From contig JBMNUF010000002.1 of NCBI GenBank assembly GCA_050946115.1, positions 62,001-126,000 on the forward strand: DNA of 64,000 nucleotides, read 5' to 3'. Below the pieces are notes generated by a model that saw only the letters and a list, made by a program, of their open reading frames with translations, was not told the DNA's origin and did no database searches. Shown piece after piece: positions 7,971-15,623 of the stretch. Positions within the stretch are counted from its first letter, which is position 1; the number at the start of each line of letters is the position of its first letter. Made by a program: the position numbers and the translations under genes. Source of the DNA: CAYFRC01 sp050946115. GTDB taxonomy: Bacteria; Bacillota; Clostridia; Christensenellales; Aristaeellaceae.

Positions 7971-9197
7971 CTATGATCCCTGAAGGTTTGCCGCCTGCAG
8001 AGCTTCCTTTGTGGCGTCATCCCACGCTTCGGGCAGGGGCGTTTCCGGCCAACAGTTCTCCTCTCTCCACCAGTCGTATCTTTCGGAGTAGAGCCAAACA
8101 TAGTCATCGGCCGTTTTAAGCGCGTTTGTGACGGTAGATTTCCACGTAGCGGCATCCATGTCGTCGCAGGCGTCATAAATTCCGAACGAGGACGAGAGCG
8201 CATTGCTCCAATATGGTCTAAAATCCTCCGGGATAATTTCGCTGTATTTTGCCATGCCGTCCTTTTGCCAGTATTTGATTGCCTGAAATTGTTCCAACGT
8301 TCTCGCACCGTAGAATTCACCGCCGTCGATAAATCTCGCTTCTGTGCCGTAAGCCGACTGCATCATGCCCACAAGAAGCGACGCATTCATGACGTTCGCC
8401 CACGCGACATCGTTGGCGGGCATTCCGTTCTCCGCGAGAAATTGGAAGGTGGCGCTGTCGCTCAGGTAGGGACCGTGCGTCGACAAAAAACGCACGTCGC
8501 TCCATTCTGCACGCATCGCGTCCATGATCTGCCGCCCCCGTTCTCTCATTTTGCTTCGGGCTTCCTCGACCGTTTTGTCTTCCCCGCAATTCGTCGGATA
8601 GACGAGCGCGTCTCCAAAGTACTCTTCGATGTCAAAGAATATCCCTTCGACGCCAACCTCTTTCGCCGCCCTTGCGAGATTGCCGAAGTTCTGCACGACG
8701 ACGTCCCAGCCTTCCTCAAAGATATTTCCGGCAGGCGTCGCGAAGACGATGATGAAGTTGTGTTTAAGCGTCGGGGAGTTTAATTTCGCGAGGGGGCGCA
8801 GGTTTTCCGCAAATTGCGCATAGGATATGGGTTCTGTCCGCATGACTTTTTCGCTCAGATTATCGTCCATGCTGATTGCGACGCCGTCGACGGGCCGTTT
8901 TTCCATCGTCCGAATGTTTTCCGAAACAAAGGTGACGGTGGGAAACTCCCAACCGTGTTTTACGAGCAGCGGCCTTTGCGGTTCAGGGCTCGGCATGCTC
9001 TCGCCGATCGCTATGCCTTGATACCGCAGCATCGCAGAAACACAGAAGGCAATGAGCACTATGCCCAAAATTCCGCGCATCTTGCCGGTGCATTCGCCGA
9101 CTGTCAGCGCTCGAATGCGTTTGAACGGCAGGAAAACTGCGACGCCCAACGCAATCAGAGCTAAAAAAAGTATCCTACAGTTGCCATGAGTACGCAT
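7971..9197 (-). CDS. Membrane-anchored protein, possible glycoside-hydrolase-like barrel
   Basis: A 408-residue protein with two hydrophobic segments (about residues 8-25 and 40-58) followed by a large domain that would face outside. That domain has alternating strand/helix stretches such as VDGVAISMDD, LKHNFIIVFATP and VEGIFFDIEEYFG; the last ends a strand with Asp-Ile-Glu-Glu, as in many TIM-barrel hydrolases. A Trp- and Tyr-rich end (YVWLYSERYDWW) would suit sugar binding. I cannot assign a family, and the hydrolase idea is inference. GGAGGAG precedes the ATG. It is divergent from the hydrogenase maturation operon. Confidence 0.7.
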   Translation of the reverse strand: MRTHGNCRILFLALIALGVAVFLPFKRIRALTVGECTGKMRGILGIVLIAFCVSAMLRYQGIAIGESMPSPEPQRPLLVKHGWEFPTVTFVSENIRTMEKRPVDGVAISMDDNLSEKVMRTEPISYAQFAENLRPLAKLNSPTLKHNFIIVFATPAGNIFEEGWDVVVQNFGNLARAAKEVGVEGIFFDIEEYFGDALVYPTNCGEDKTVEEARSKMRERGRQIMDAMRAEWSDVRFLSTHGPYLSDSATFQFLAENGMPANDVAWANVMNASLLVGMMQSAYGTEARFIDGGEFYGARTLEQFQAIKYWQKDGMAKYSEIIPEDFRPYWSNALSSSFGIYDACDDMDAATWKSTVTNALKTADDYVWLYSERYDWWREENCWPETPLPEAWDDATKEALQAANLQGS

Positions 9198-9353
9198 ACT
9201 TTCTCCTCCACAGCCAAATGCAAATATCTTCTTCCGTCATTCCGTCTCATCATAGCATATTTTCGGCAGGTATTCAACCGAATTCCGCGCGAAGCAAACC
9301 TTGCAGGCGCCGATGCCATATGCGATTTTTTCCGTGCTTTCGCAAAAATGCGC

Positions 9354-9382
9354 TTGACAGCGCGTATCCATAGGATTATACT
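9354..9382 (+). promoter_or_regulatory. Promoter of the hydrogenase maturation operon
   Basis: -35 TTGACA (9354-9359), exactly 17 bases, -10 TATACT (9377-9382). This is a near-consensus housekeeping promoter. Transcription should start near 9389. Confidence 0.88.
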
Positions 9383-9388
9383 ATGATT

Positions 9389-9480
9389 GTCTCCTGACAT
9401 TAGGCGCCGAATCGGGTGCCGCGTGAAAGGTGTCGTCGTTTTTTGCGACATCTTGCCACGCCTTGGAGCGTGGTTTTTTG
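9389..9480 (+). promoter_or_regulatory. Leader with terminator and competing antiterminator
   Basis: Three helices can be drawn. GGCGCC (9403-9408) pairs with GGTGCC (9415-9420). GCGTG (9421-9425) pairs with CACGC (9457-9461) and encloses TGTCG (9431-9435)/CGACA (9446-9450). Alternatively CCACGC (9456-9461) pairs with GCGTGG (9468-9473) and is followed by six T, a complete terminator. The second and third share the CACGC arm and so exclude each other. This is the layout of an attenuator or riboswitch. No known class was recognised; a 90-base small RNA is the other reading. Confidence 0.65.
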
Positions 9481-9506
9481 TATCAACAGAGAGGAAGAGG
9501 AACTGC

Positions 9507-9773
9507 ATGCAGACGCGCGTAGCCGTAATGGCCATCATCGTGGAGAAGCCTGAAGCCGTCGAGCTGCTGAACGCCACGCTGCACGAGTACGGGCGGTACA
9601 TCATCGGTCGAATGGGGCTGCCGTATCGCGAAAGGGATATCAACATCATCTCGCTGGCGTTGGACGCTCCGCAGGACACGGTTTCCGCTTTGGCGGGACG
9701 GCTCGGCAACATCAAGGGGCTGAGCCTCAAGACGGTGTACTCCAACGTGCGCTATGAAAAGCACACCGTTTGA
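9507..9773 (+). CDS. TM1266-like regulator of the iron-only hydrogenase system
   Basis: An 88-residue ACT-like protein of the family found beside [FeFe]-hydrogenase maturation genes (TM1266 type). Recognisable parts are RVAVMAIIVEKPEAVELLN at the start, GRYIIGRMGLPYRERDINII in the middle and the end GNIKGLSLKTVYSNV. The family resembles the NikR C-terminal domain and may sense a metal or small ligand, but its role is not established. The ATG at 9507 follows GAGGAAGAGG; an in-frame ATG farther upstream lies before the terminator hairpin and lacks a ribosome-binding site. The gene overlaps hydE by 20 bases, so the two are translationally coupled. Confidence 0.88.
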   Translation: MQTRVAVMAIIVEKPEAVELLNATLHEYGRYIIGRMGLPYRERDINIISLALDAPQDTVSALAGRLGNIKGLSLKTVYSNVRYEKHTV

Positions 9774-10806
9774 CCTGATCGAGCGCCTGGAGCGCGAGCA
9801 TGCGCTCCCGTTGGGAGACTATGAGGCGCTGATTTCCGGGCAAACGGCGGAACTTTCTGAATTCGCCGCAAAGAAGGCCGATGCCGTGCGAAGAAGCATA
9901 TACGGCGCGGACGTGTACGTGCGTGGGCTGATCGAAGTGGGCAACATCTGCAGAAACGACTGCCTGTACTGCGGCATCCGCAGATCCAACGCGCATTGCG
10001 AACGGTATATGCTATCCGATGAGGAGATTCTATCCTGCTGCCGCGAAGGGTATGGACTGGGCTTCCGCACATTCGTGCTGCAGGGCGGCGAAGGTACGAT
10101 GAAGGCGGTTAGGGTGTGCAGCTTGGTTGCCCGAATCCGCGAACGGTATCCCGATTGCGCGATCACGCTGTCCCTCGGCGAATACGAGCGAGAGGAATAC
10201 CGCCGCATGTACGGTGCGGGCGCAAATCGGTACCTGCTGCGCCACGAAACCGCGGACCAGGAGCACTACGAAAAGCTGCACCCGAAGGAACTGTCCTTCG
10301 CGAATCGGATGCGGTGTCTGCACGACCTCAAGGAGATCGGCTTTCAAACGGGTTGCGGGTTTATGGTCGGTTCGCCCTTTCAGACCGTGAAGACGCTGGC
10401 GAAGGACCTGAAGTTCATCGAGGAATTTCAGCCCGATATGTGCGGCATCGGGCCATTCATCCCGCAAAAGGACACGCCCTTTGGGGAATATCCCGCAGGC
10501 TCGGCGGAACAGACGCTGTTTCTCCTGTCCCTGATTCGGCTGATTCGGCCGAACATCCTCCTGCCTGCCACGACCGCGCTGGGGACGCTGGATTCCTTCG
10601 GGCGCGAGAAGGGCGTACTGTCGGGCGCAAACGTAATCATGCCCAACCTCTCCCCTATGCAGGTGCGCGCCAAGTACGCCCTGTATGACAACAAGATTGC
10701 GACGGGCGACGAATCCGCGCAGAGCCTCGAAAACCTGAAAAGGCGGATGGAGTCCATCGGCTGCAGGATTGTGACCGCGCGCGGCGACGTCAAGAAAGAA
10801 ACCTAA
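9754..10806 (+). CDS. hydE: [FeFe]-hydrogenase H-cluster radical SAM maturase HydE
   Basis: A 350-residue radical SAM enzyme. Its 4Fe-4S motif is CRNDCLYC (Cys66, Cys70, Cys73), the CX3CX2C form. Further family marks are YVRGLIEVGNICRNDC, TFVLQGGEG, SLGEYEREEY and GCGFMVGSPFQT. HydE acts on a cysteine-bound iron precursor made by HydG and helps build the 2Fe subcluster with its dithiomethylamine bridge. Length and motifs are normal. It overlaps the TM1266-like gene and is followed by hydG after 54 bases. No hydrogenase structural gene lies in the window. Confidence 0.96.
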   Translation: MKSTPFDLIERLEREHALPLGDYEALISGQTAELSEFAAKKADAVRRSIYGADVYVRGLIEVGNICRNDCLYCGIRRSNAHCERYMLSDEEILSCCREGYGLGFRTFVLQGGEGTMKAVRVCSLVARIRERYPDCAITLSLGEYEREEYRRMYGAGANRYLLRHETADQEHYEKLHPKELSFANRMRCLHDLKEIGFQTGCGFMVGSPFQTVKTLAKDLKFIEEFQPDMCGIGPFIPQKDTPFGEYPAGSAEQTLFLLSLIRLIRPNILLPATTALGTLDSFGREKGVLSGANVIMPNLSPMQVRAKYALYDNKIATGDESAQSLENLKRRMESIGCRIVTARGDVKKET

Positions 10807-10860
10807 AGAACAATCCATCTGACGGGAAGAGCGATCTGACCGCAAAGAAAGGAGCCTATT

Positions 10861-12306
10861 ATGGCAATGTACAATCCCAAGTCCCTAAAAGCGGAGGAAT
10901 TTATCAACGATCAGGAGATTCTCGACACGCTGCGCTATGCCGACGAGAACAAGGACAATTTCGAGCTGATCGACAGCCTGTTGGAAAAAGCCGCCCCCAA
11001 GAAGACGGCGACCGGCGTCCATTGCGAGGGGTTGACCCATCGCGAAGCGTCCGTGCTGCTCGCGTGCGAAGACCCGGTGCGCATCGAGCGCATGTACCGC
11101 CTTGCGGAGGAAATCAAGCTCGCGTTTTACGGCAACCGCATCGTCATGTTCGCGCCGCTGTACCTGTCCAATTACTGCGTCAACGGCTGCGTGTACTGCC
11201 CGTATCATTTGAAGAACAAGCGCATCCCGCGCAGGAAACTGACGCAGGACGAGGTGCGCGCGGAGGTCATCGCGCTGCAGGACATGGGGCACAAGCGGCT
11301 GGCGATCGAATCGGGCGAGGATCCGAAGATGAACCCCATCGAGTACATCCTCGAGTGCATCGACACCATCTACTCCATCCACCACAAAAACGGTGCGATT
11401 CGCCGCGTCAACGTCAACATCGCCGCAACGACGGTCGAAAATTACAGGAAGCTGAAGGAAGCAGGCATCGGCACCTACATCCTCTTCCAAGAGACGTACC
11501 ACAAACAGAGCTACCTTTCGCTGCACCCCACCGGCCCCAAGCACGACTACGACTACCACACCGAAGCGATGGATCGCGCCATGGAGGGCGGCATCGACGA
11601 CGTGGGCTTGGGCGTGTTGTTCGGGCTGGAGAAATACCGCTACGAGTTTGCGGGGCTGCTCATGCACGCCGAGCATTTGGAGGCGGTGCACGGCGTCGGC
11701 CCGCACACGATCAGCGTGCCGCGCATCAAGCAGGCGGACGACATCGACCCCTCCGCGTTCAACAACAGCCTGAGCGACGAATTGTTTGAAAAGGTCATCG
11801 CCTGCATCCGCATCGCCGTGCCCTATACCGGCATGATCATCTCCACGCGCGAAAGCCAGGCCGTGCGCGAACGGGCGCTGCGGCTGGGCGTTTCGCAGGT
11901 CAGCGGCGCGTCGCGCACGTCCGTGGGCGGATATACCGAGACGGATCGTCCGCACGATACCGAGCAGTTCGACGTATCCGACCAGAGAACGCTGGACGAA
12001 GTCGTCGCGTGGCTTATGCAGCTTGGATACATACCCTCCTTCTGCACCGCCTGCTACCGCGAGGGGCGCACGGGCGACCGTTTCATGAGCCTGTGCAAGA
12101 GCGGGCAGATTCAAAACTGCTGCCATCCCAACGCGCTGATGACGCTGAAAGAGTATCTGATGGACTACGCCTCGCCCGAGACGCGCGAAATCGGCGAAAA
12201 GCTGATCGCAAAGGAGCTTGAGAAGGTGCCCAACGAGAAGGTTCGTGACATCGCACGGCACAATCTGGAGGCGATCGCAACGGGCGAGCGCGACTTCCGC
12301 TTCTGA
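10861..12306 (+). CDS. hydG: [FeFe]-hydrogenase H-cluster radical SAM maturase HydG
   Basis: A 481-residue tyrosine lyase that makes CO and cyanide ligands for the H-cluster. The N-terminal radical SAM motif is CVNGCVYC (Cys106, Cys110, Cys113). The C-terminal auxiliary cluster motif CX2CX22C is complete: CTAC, then 22 residues, then the second Cys of NCCHPN. The Tyr/Thr-rich segment GIGTYILFQETYHK and ASRTSVGGYTE are also characteristic of the family. AAAGGAG precedes the ATG. It is third in the operon, with hydF starting 13 bases after it. Confidence 0.97.
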   Translation: MAMYNPKSLKAEEFINDQEILDTLRYADENKDNFELIDSLLEKAAPKKTATGVHCEGLTHREASVLLACEDPVRIERMYRLAEEIKLAFYGNRIVMFAPLYLSNYCVNGCVYCPYHLKNKRIPRRKLTQDEVRAEVIALQDMGHKRLAIESGEDPKMNPIEYILECIDTIYSIHHKNGAIRRVNVNIAATTVENYRKLKEAGIGTYILFQETYHKQSYLSLHPTGPKHDYDYHTEAMDRAMEGGIDDVGLGVLFGLEKYRYEFAGLLMHAEHLEAVHGVGPHTISVPRIKQADDIDPSAFNNSLSDELFEKVIACIRIAVPYTGMIISTRESQAVRERALRLGVSQVSGASRTSVGGYTETDRPHDTEQFDVSDQRTLDEVVAWLMQLGYIPSFCTACYREGRTGDRFMSLCKSGQIQNCCHPNALMTLKEYLMDYASPETREIGEKLIAKELEKVPNEKVRDIARHNLEAIATGERDFRF

Positions 12307-12319
12307 GGGAGGGAGAGAT

Positions 12320-13513
12320 ATGGCCAATAACACCCCCTCCGCTAACCGCCTGCACGTCGGCTTCTTCGGGCGCACGAACAGCGGCAAGTCGTCGCTCATC
12401 AACGCGCTTGCGGGCCAGACGGTCGCCATCGTATCGAATGTTCCCGGAACCACGACGGACCCGGTGCACAAGGCGATGGAGCTGCACGGCGTGGGCGCTG
12501 CGACGCTGATAGACACCGCCGGCTTTGACGACGCAAGCGAACTCGGCGCGCTGCGCATCGAACAGACGGAAAAAGCCCTGCAGCGCTGCGACGTTGCGGT
12601 GCTGCTCTTTGACGATATCGATATTTCCAAGGAACTGGAATGGTACAAGAAGCTGCGTGATGCCGCAAAGCCCGTCGTATGTGCCATTACGCGGAGCGAT
12701 GCGCGCGACCCCGAACCCGTCGCCGCCGCCGCGCGCAATGCCTGCGGGGAGGAGTGCATCATCCTTTCGGCATCCGACAAAGGCGGCGTCGAGCGCCTGC
12801 GCTCCGCCATCGTCCGCGCAGTTCCTGAGGACTGGGGGCAGCGCTCGATCACTGCGGGGCTTGCCGAGGACGGCGATCTCGTGCTGCTGGTTGCGCCGCA
12901 GGACATTCAGGCGCCGACGGGGCGACTCATCCTGCCGCAGGTGCAGACGATTCGCGACCTTTTGGACAAAAAATGCCTCGTCGTGGTCATCACGACCGAC
13001 AAATTGGATGCGGCGCTCGCCGCGCTCTCGCGCCCGCCGAAGCTCATCATCGCCGATTCGCAGGTGTTTCGGACGGTCTGGGAGAAAAAGCCCGTGCAGT
13101 CGCTTCTGACCTCGTTTTCGGTGCTGTTCGCCGCGTACAAGGGCGATATCGACTACTACGTCGCGGGCGCGAAGGCGATCGACGCGCTTACGGAGCATTC
13201 CCGCGTGCTGATTGCCGAGTGCTGCACGCACGCGCCGCTGACGGAAGACATCGGCAGGGTGAAGATTCCGCGCCTGCTCCGAAACAGGGCGGGCGAGGGC
13301 TTGACGGTGGACGTCGTCAGCGGAACCGATTATCCCGAGGATTTGACGAAGTACGACCTCATCATCCAGTGCGGTGCGTGCATGTTCAACCGAGGCTACG
13401 TCACCTCTCGCATCGACCGCGCGAAGACGCAGCGCGTCCCCATGACCAATTACGGCGTCGCGCTCGCCTATCTGAACGGGATTTTGGACAAGATCAGCCT
13501 CGGAATCGAGTAA
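12320..13513 (+). CDS. hydF: [FeFe]-hydrogenase maturation GTPase HydF
   Basis: A 397-residue GTPase and scaffold on which the 2Fe subcluster is finished and handed to HydA. The P-loop is GRTNSGKS (17-24), switch II has DTAGF (65-69), and the G4 position reads TRSD instead of NKxD. The 4Fe-4S region has CTH (302-304) and QCGAC (350-354), so the usual HCxxC has Gln in place of His; the spacing of 45 is close to other HydF proteins. The ATG at 12320 follows GAGGGAGGGAGAG; longer readings would run into hydG. It ends the operon. Confidence 0.95.
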   Translation: MANNTPSANRLHVGFFGRTNSGKSSLINALAGQTVAIVSNVPGTTTDPVHKAMELHGVGAATLIDTAGFDDASELGALRIEQTEKALQRCDVAVLLFDDIDISKELEWYKKLRDAAKPVVCAITRSDARDPEPVAAAARNACGEECIILSASDKGGVERLRSAIVRAVPEDWGQRSITAGLAEDGDLVLLVAPQDIQAPTGRLILPQVQTIRDLLDKKCLVVVITTDKLDAALAALSRPPKLIIADSQVFRTVWEKKPVQSLLTSFSVLFAAYKGDIDYYVAGAKAIDALTEHSRVLIAECCTHAPLTEDIGRVKIPRLLRNRAGEGLTVDVVSGTDYPEDLTKYDLIIQCGACMFNRGYVTSRIDRAKTQRVPMTNYGVALAYLNGILDKISLGIE

Positions 13514-13537
13514 TCGGACCAATGTGCCGTATGCTCC

Positions 13538-13566
13538 TTGACCTCGCACGTGCGATATAGTATAAT
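13538..13566 (+). promoter_or_regulatory. Promoter of the HAD phosphatase gene
   Basis: -35 TTGACC (13538-13543), 17-base spacer, -10 TATAAT (13561-13566), followed by a leader of about 180 bases. Confidence 0.85.
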
Positions 13567-13582
13567 GGAAATGGTAACAGCG

Positions 13583-13640
13583 GCGTTTTGAGCGCGAAAG
13601 CAGGCAAGAGACAGTCCTCACTTTCGCGTCCGAAACGCCC
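13583..13640 (+). other. Long stem-loop in the leader of the HAD gene
   Basis: GGCGTTT and CGCGAAAG on the 5' side pair with CTTTCGCG and AAACGCC on the 3' side, 15 pairs with a 4x4 internal loop and a loop of about 20 bases. No T tract follows, so it is not a plain terminator. It may be a structured 5' untranslated region or part of a small RNA. Confidence 0.55.
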
Positions 13641-13753
13641 CATCTGTGCCCGATATCGATACGAATGCGCGCCGTACATATGCCTTGAGAAACAGTGTGA
13701 CAGATGTCGGGTGGGAATGGTGCGCTCCGAACGGAAACGGAAAGGATGGTACA

Positions 13754-14467
13754 ATGATGAAGGCGGTATTGTTCGACCTGGACGGCACGTTGCTCCCCAT
13801 GGACATGGATGAATTTACAAACGGGTACTTCAAGCTGCTCGCGAAAAACCTCCATGCACACGGGTATGAGGAAGAAAAACTGATACGGGCGGTATGGCGC
13901 GGCACGGGTGCGATGGTGAGAAACGACGGCAGCGCCACGAACGAGGAAGTTTTCTGGCGCGATTTTGAAAAGACGTTTGGCGAGCGCGCGAATGCGGATA
14001 AGCCCCTGTTCGAGGCGTTTTACGCGGGCGATTTTCAACAGGCGAAGCGCTTTTGCGGGTTCGCGCCCGAAGCGAAAGAGGTTGTACACTTCCTAAAAGA
14101 TGCGGGGTACCGCGTCGCCCTCGCCACAAATCCGCTCTTCCCCTCGATCGCGACGGAGAGCCGCATCCGCTGGGCGGGCCTGCAGCCGGAGGATTTCGAA
14201 CTGTATACGACCTATGAAAACTTCAGCTATTGCAAGCCGAATTTGGAATACTATCGGGAAGTGGTGCGCAGGATGGGCTTGGAGCCCGAGGACTGCCTGA
14301 TGGTCGGCAATGACGCGGACGAGGACATGGTGGTAAGGCAGCTCGGGATGGATGTGTTCCTCCTGACGGATTGCCTGATAAACAAAAGCGAATTGGACAT
14401 CGCGCAGTTCCCGCACGGGGATTTTGCGGCGCTTCGCAGATACCTTTCGGATCGCATCGGAGCATAA
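13754..14467 (+). CDS. HAD-superfamily hydrolase
   Basis: A 237-residue cytoplasmic phosphatase of the haloacid dehalogenase superfamily. Motif I is FDLDGTLLP near the start, motif II lies in VALATNPLFPS, motif III uses the Lys of CKPNLEYY, and motif IV is MVGNDADEDM. A helical cap sits between motifs I and II. The substrate is unknown; small phosphomonoesters are usual. Two ATGs stand in tandem and the first, at 13754, lies five bases after GGATGG. It has its own promoter and a structured leader, so it is not part of the hyd operon. Confidence 0.88.
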   Translation: MMKAVLFDLDGTLLPMDMDEFTNGYFKLLAKNLHAHGYEEEKLIRAVWRGTGAMVRNDGSATNEEVFWRDFEKTFGERANADKPLFEAFYAGDFQQAKRFCGFAPEAKEVVHFLKDAGYRVALATNPLFPSIATESRIRWAGLQPEDFELYTTYENFSYCKPNLEYYREVVRRMGLEPEDCLMVGNDADEDMVVRQLGMDVFLLTDCLINKSELDIAQFPHGDFAALRRYLSDRIGA

Positions 14468-14488
14468 TCCCGTTTTCAGAGTGATACC

Positions 14489-14529
14489 AAAAGAGCCGTT
14501 GCAGCGATTATGCCCTGCAACGGCTCTTT
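14489..14529. terminator. Bidirectional terminator between convergent genes
   Basis: AGAGCCGTTGCAG pairs with CTGCAACGGCTCT around a short loop, with AAAA before and TTT after. It can serve the HAD gene on the plus strand and the oxidoreductase gene on the minus strand. Confidence 0.88.
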
Positions 14530-14547
14530 CCATATTGTCGGTTTCCG

Positions 14548-15606
14548 TTATACGGAATACACGCCGTCCTCCGAGATGCGTACCTTTCTGCCTTCGCGCG
14601 CGGATACGTAGCAGGCGAGGACAAGGCGGAGCGAATTGCGCCCCTCCTCCGCAGTGCAGATCGGCGCGCGCTCGCCCTTTAAGAATTCCGCAAACGGCTT
14701 TGCCTGCGCGGCAAGCCTTGCGCCGTGGTTCGGCGGGAGCGGGATGCCGGAATCCGTCCAGTTTGCATCGCCCTCGACGTAGTATTTCAGCCCCTTTGCG
14801 CCCTCCGGAAGCGGTACGCGCATGGCGGGGTTGTCGCCGTAGTAGTGCTGAATCGCGCCGCCGGAGAAGTAGACTTCCGTGGTAATCTCGGCGGCGTTGC
14901 ATGTGAAAGAGCAGGAAATTTCGCAGATCAGCCCGTTTTTGTACTGAAAGAGCGCGACGCAGTTGTCGTTTTTCACCTTCGGGTTCACCATGGTCGACAT
15001 GTCGCAATAGGCGGTTTCGGGCATGCCGAACAGCCACTGCATCATATCGATGGGGTGCGAGGAGTCGTCCGCGAAGATGTCGCGGTTGAGCGCGGGGTCG
15101 TTATGCCATGTGTTTTCAAAGCCCGCCCACGTGTGCGTGGCGAGGCAGTGCCGCCTGCGGTACAGGCATACGGAGCCCAGCTTGCCGGAATCGATCAGCT
15201 CCTTGATCTTCACGTTGTGCGGGTCGATGCGCATCTGCCAGCCCATCGTGAAGCGAACGCCGTTTTTGTTCACGGCATCAACGATGCGGTCGGCATCCGC
15301 CATGGAAAGCGCCATGGGCTTATAGAGGATGATGTCCTTTTTCGCCGCTGCGGCCTTTTCCACCAGTTCCGCGTGATACGCCGTTTCGGACGAGATGACG
15401 ACGGCAGAGATATCCGAACCGAGCAGCAAATCGATCGAATCAAACGGCCGAATGTCGCCGAGCTTTTTGCAGCCGTCTTCCATGCGCGCCCTGTCCCGAT
15501 CCCATCCGCCCGTGATCGCAATGCCCATCTCCGGGTGCTTGACCCACTCGCCGCCATAGGAAAACACATGCCCGTGCGCGAAACCGAGTATACCGACGTT
15601 GATCAT
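14548..15606 (-). CDS. Gfo/Idh/MocA-family oxidoreductase
   Basis: A 352-residue NAD(P)-dependent dehydrogenase. The Rossmann start is INVGILGFAHGHV. The usual catalytic EKP is replaced by YKPMALSM, and the second-domain segment DIFADDSSHPIDMMQWLFG supplies the D-x3-H pair. Sugars or inositols are the usual substrates. The ATG at 15606 follows AAGGAGAGAGG; an ATG at 15627 lies before that site and inside the neighbour. It follows the CapA-like gene after 17 bases and so closes the minus-strand envelope cluster. The Glu-to-Tyr change in the EKP motif is unusual. Confidence 0.88.
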   Translation of the reverse strand: MINVGILGFAHGHVFSYGGEWVKHPEMGIAITGGWDRDRARMEDGCKKLGDIRPFDSIDLLLGSDISAVVISSETAYHAELVEKAAAAKKDIILYKPMALSMADADRIVDAVNKNGVRFTMGWQMRIDPHNVKIKELIDSGKLGSVCLYRRRHCLATHTWAGFENTWHNDPALNRDIFADDSSHPIDMMQWLFGMPETAYCDMSTMVNPKVKNDNCVALFQYKNGLICEISCSFTCNAAEITTEVYFSGGAIQHYYGDNPAMRVPLPEGAKGLKYYVEGDANWTDSGIPLPPNHGARLAAQAKPFAEFLKGERAPICTAEEGRNSLRLVLACYVSAREGRKVRISEDGVYSV

Positions 15607-15623
15607 AGTGCCTCTCTCCTTTG

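Noticed and set aside
13700..13740. GGGTGG-containing stretch in the HAD leader that recalls the T-box core
   Set aside because: The full T-box sequence (with ACCGCG) and a specifier domain are missing, and the gene is not an amino acid or tRNA synthetase gene.
10885..14089. Long minus-strand frames opposite hydG and hydF
   Set aside because: They have no ribosome-binding sites and are antisense to clearly recognised enzymes.
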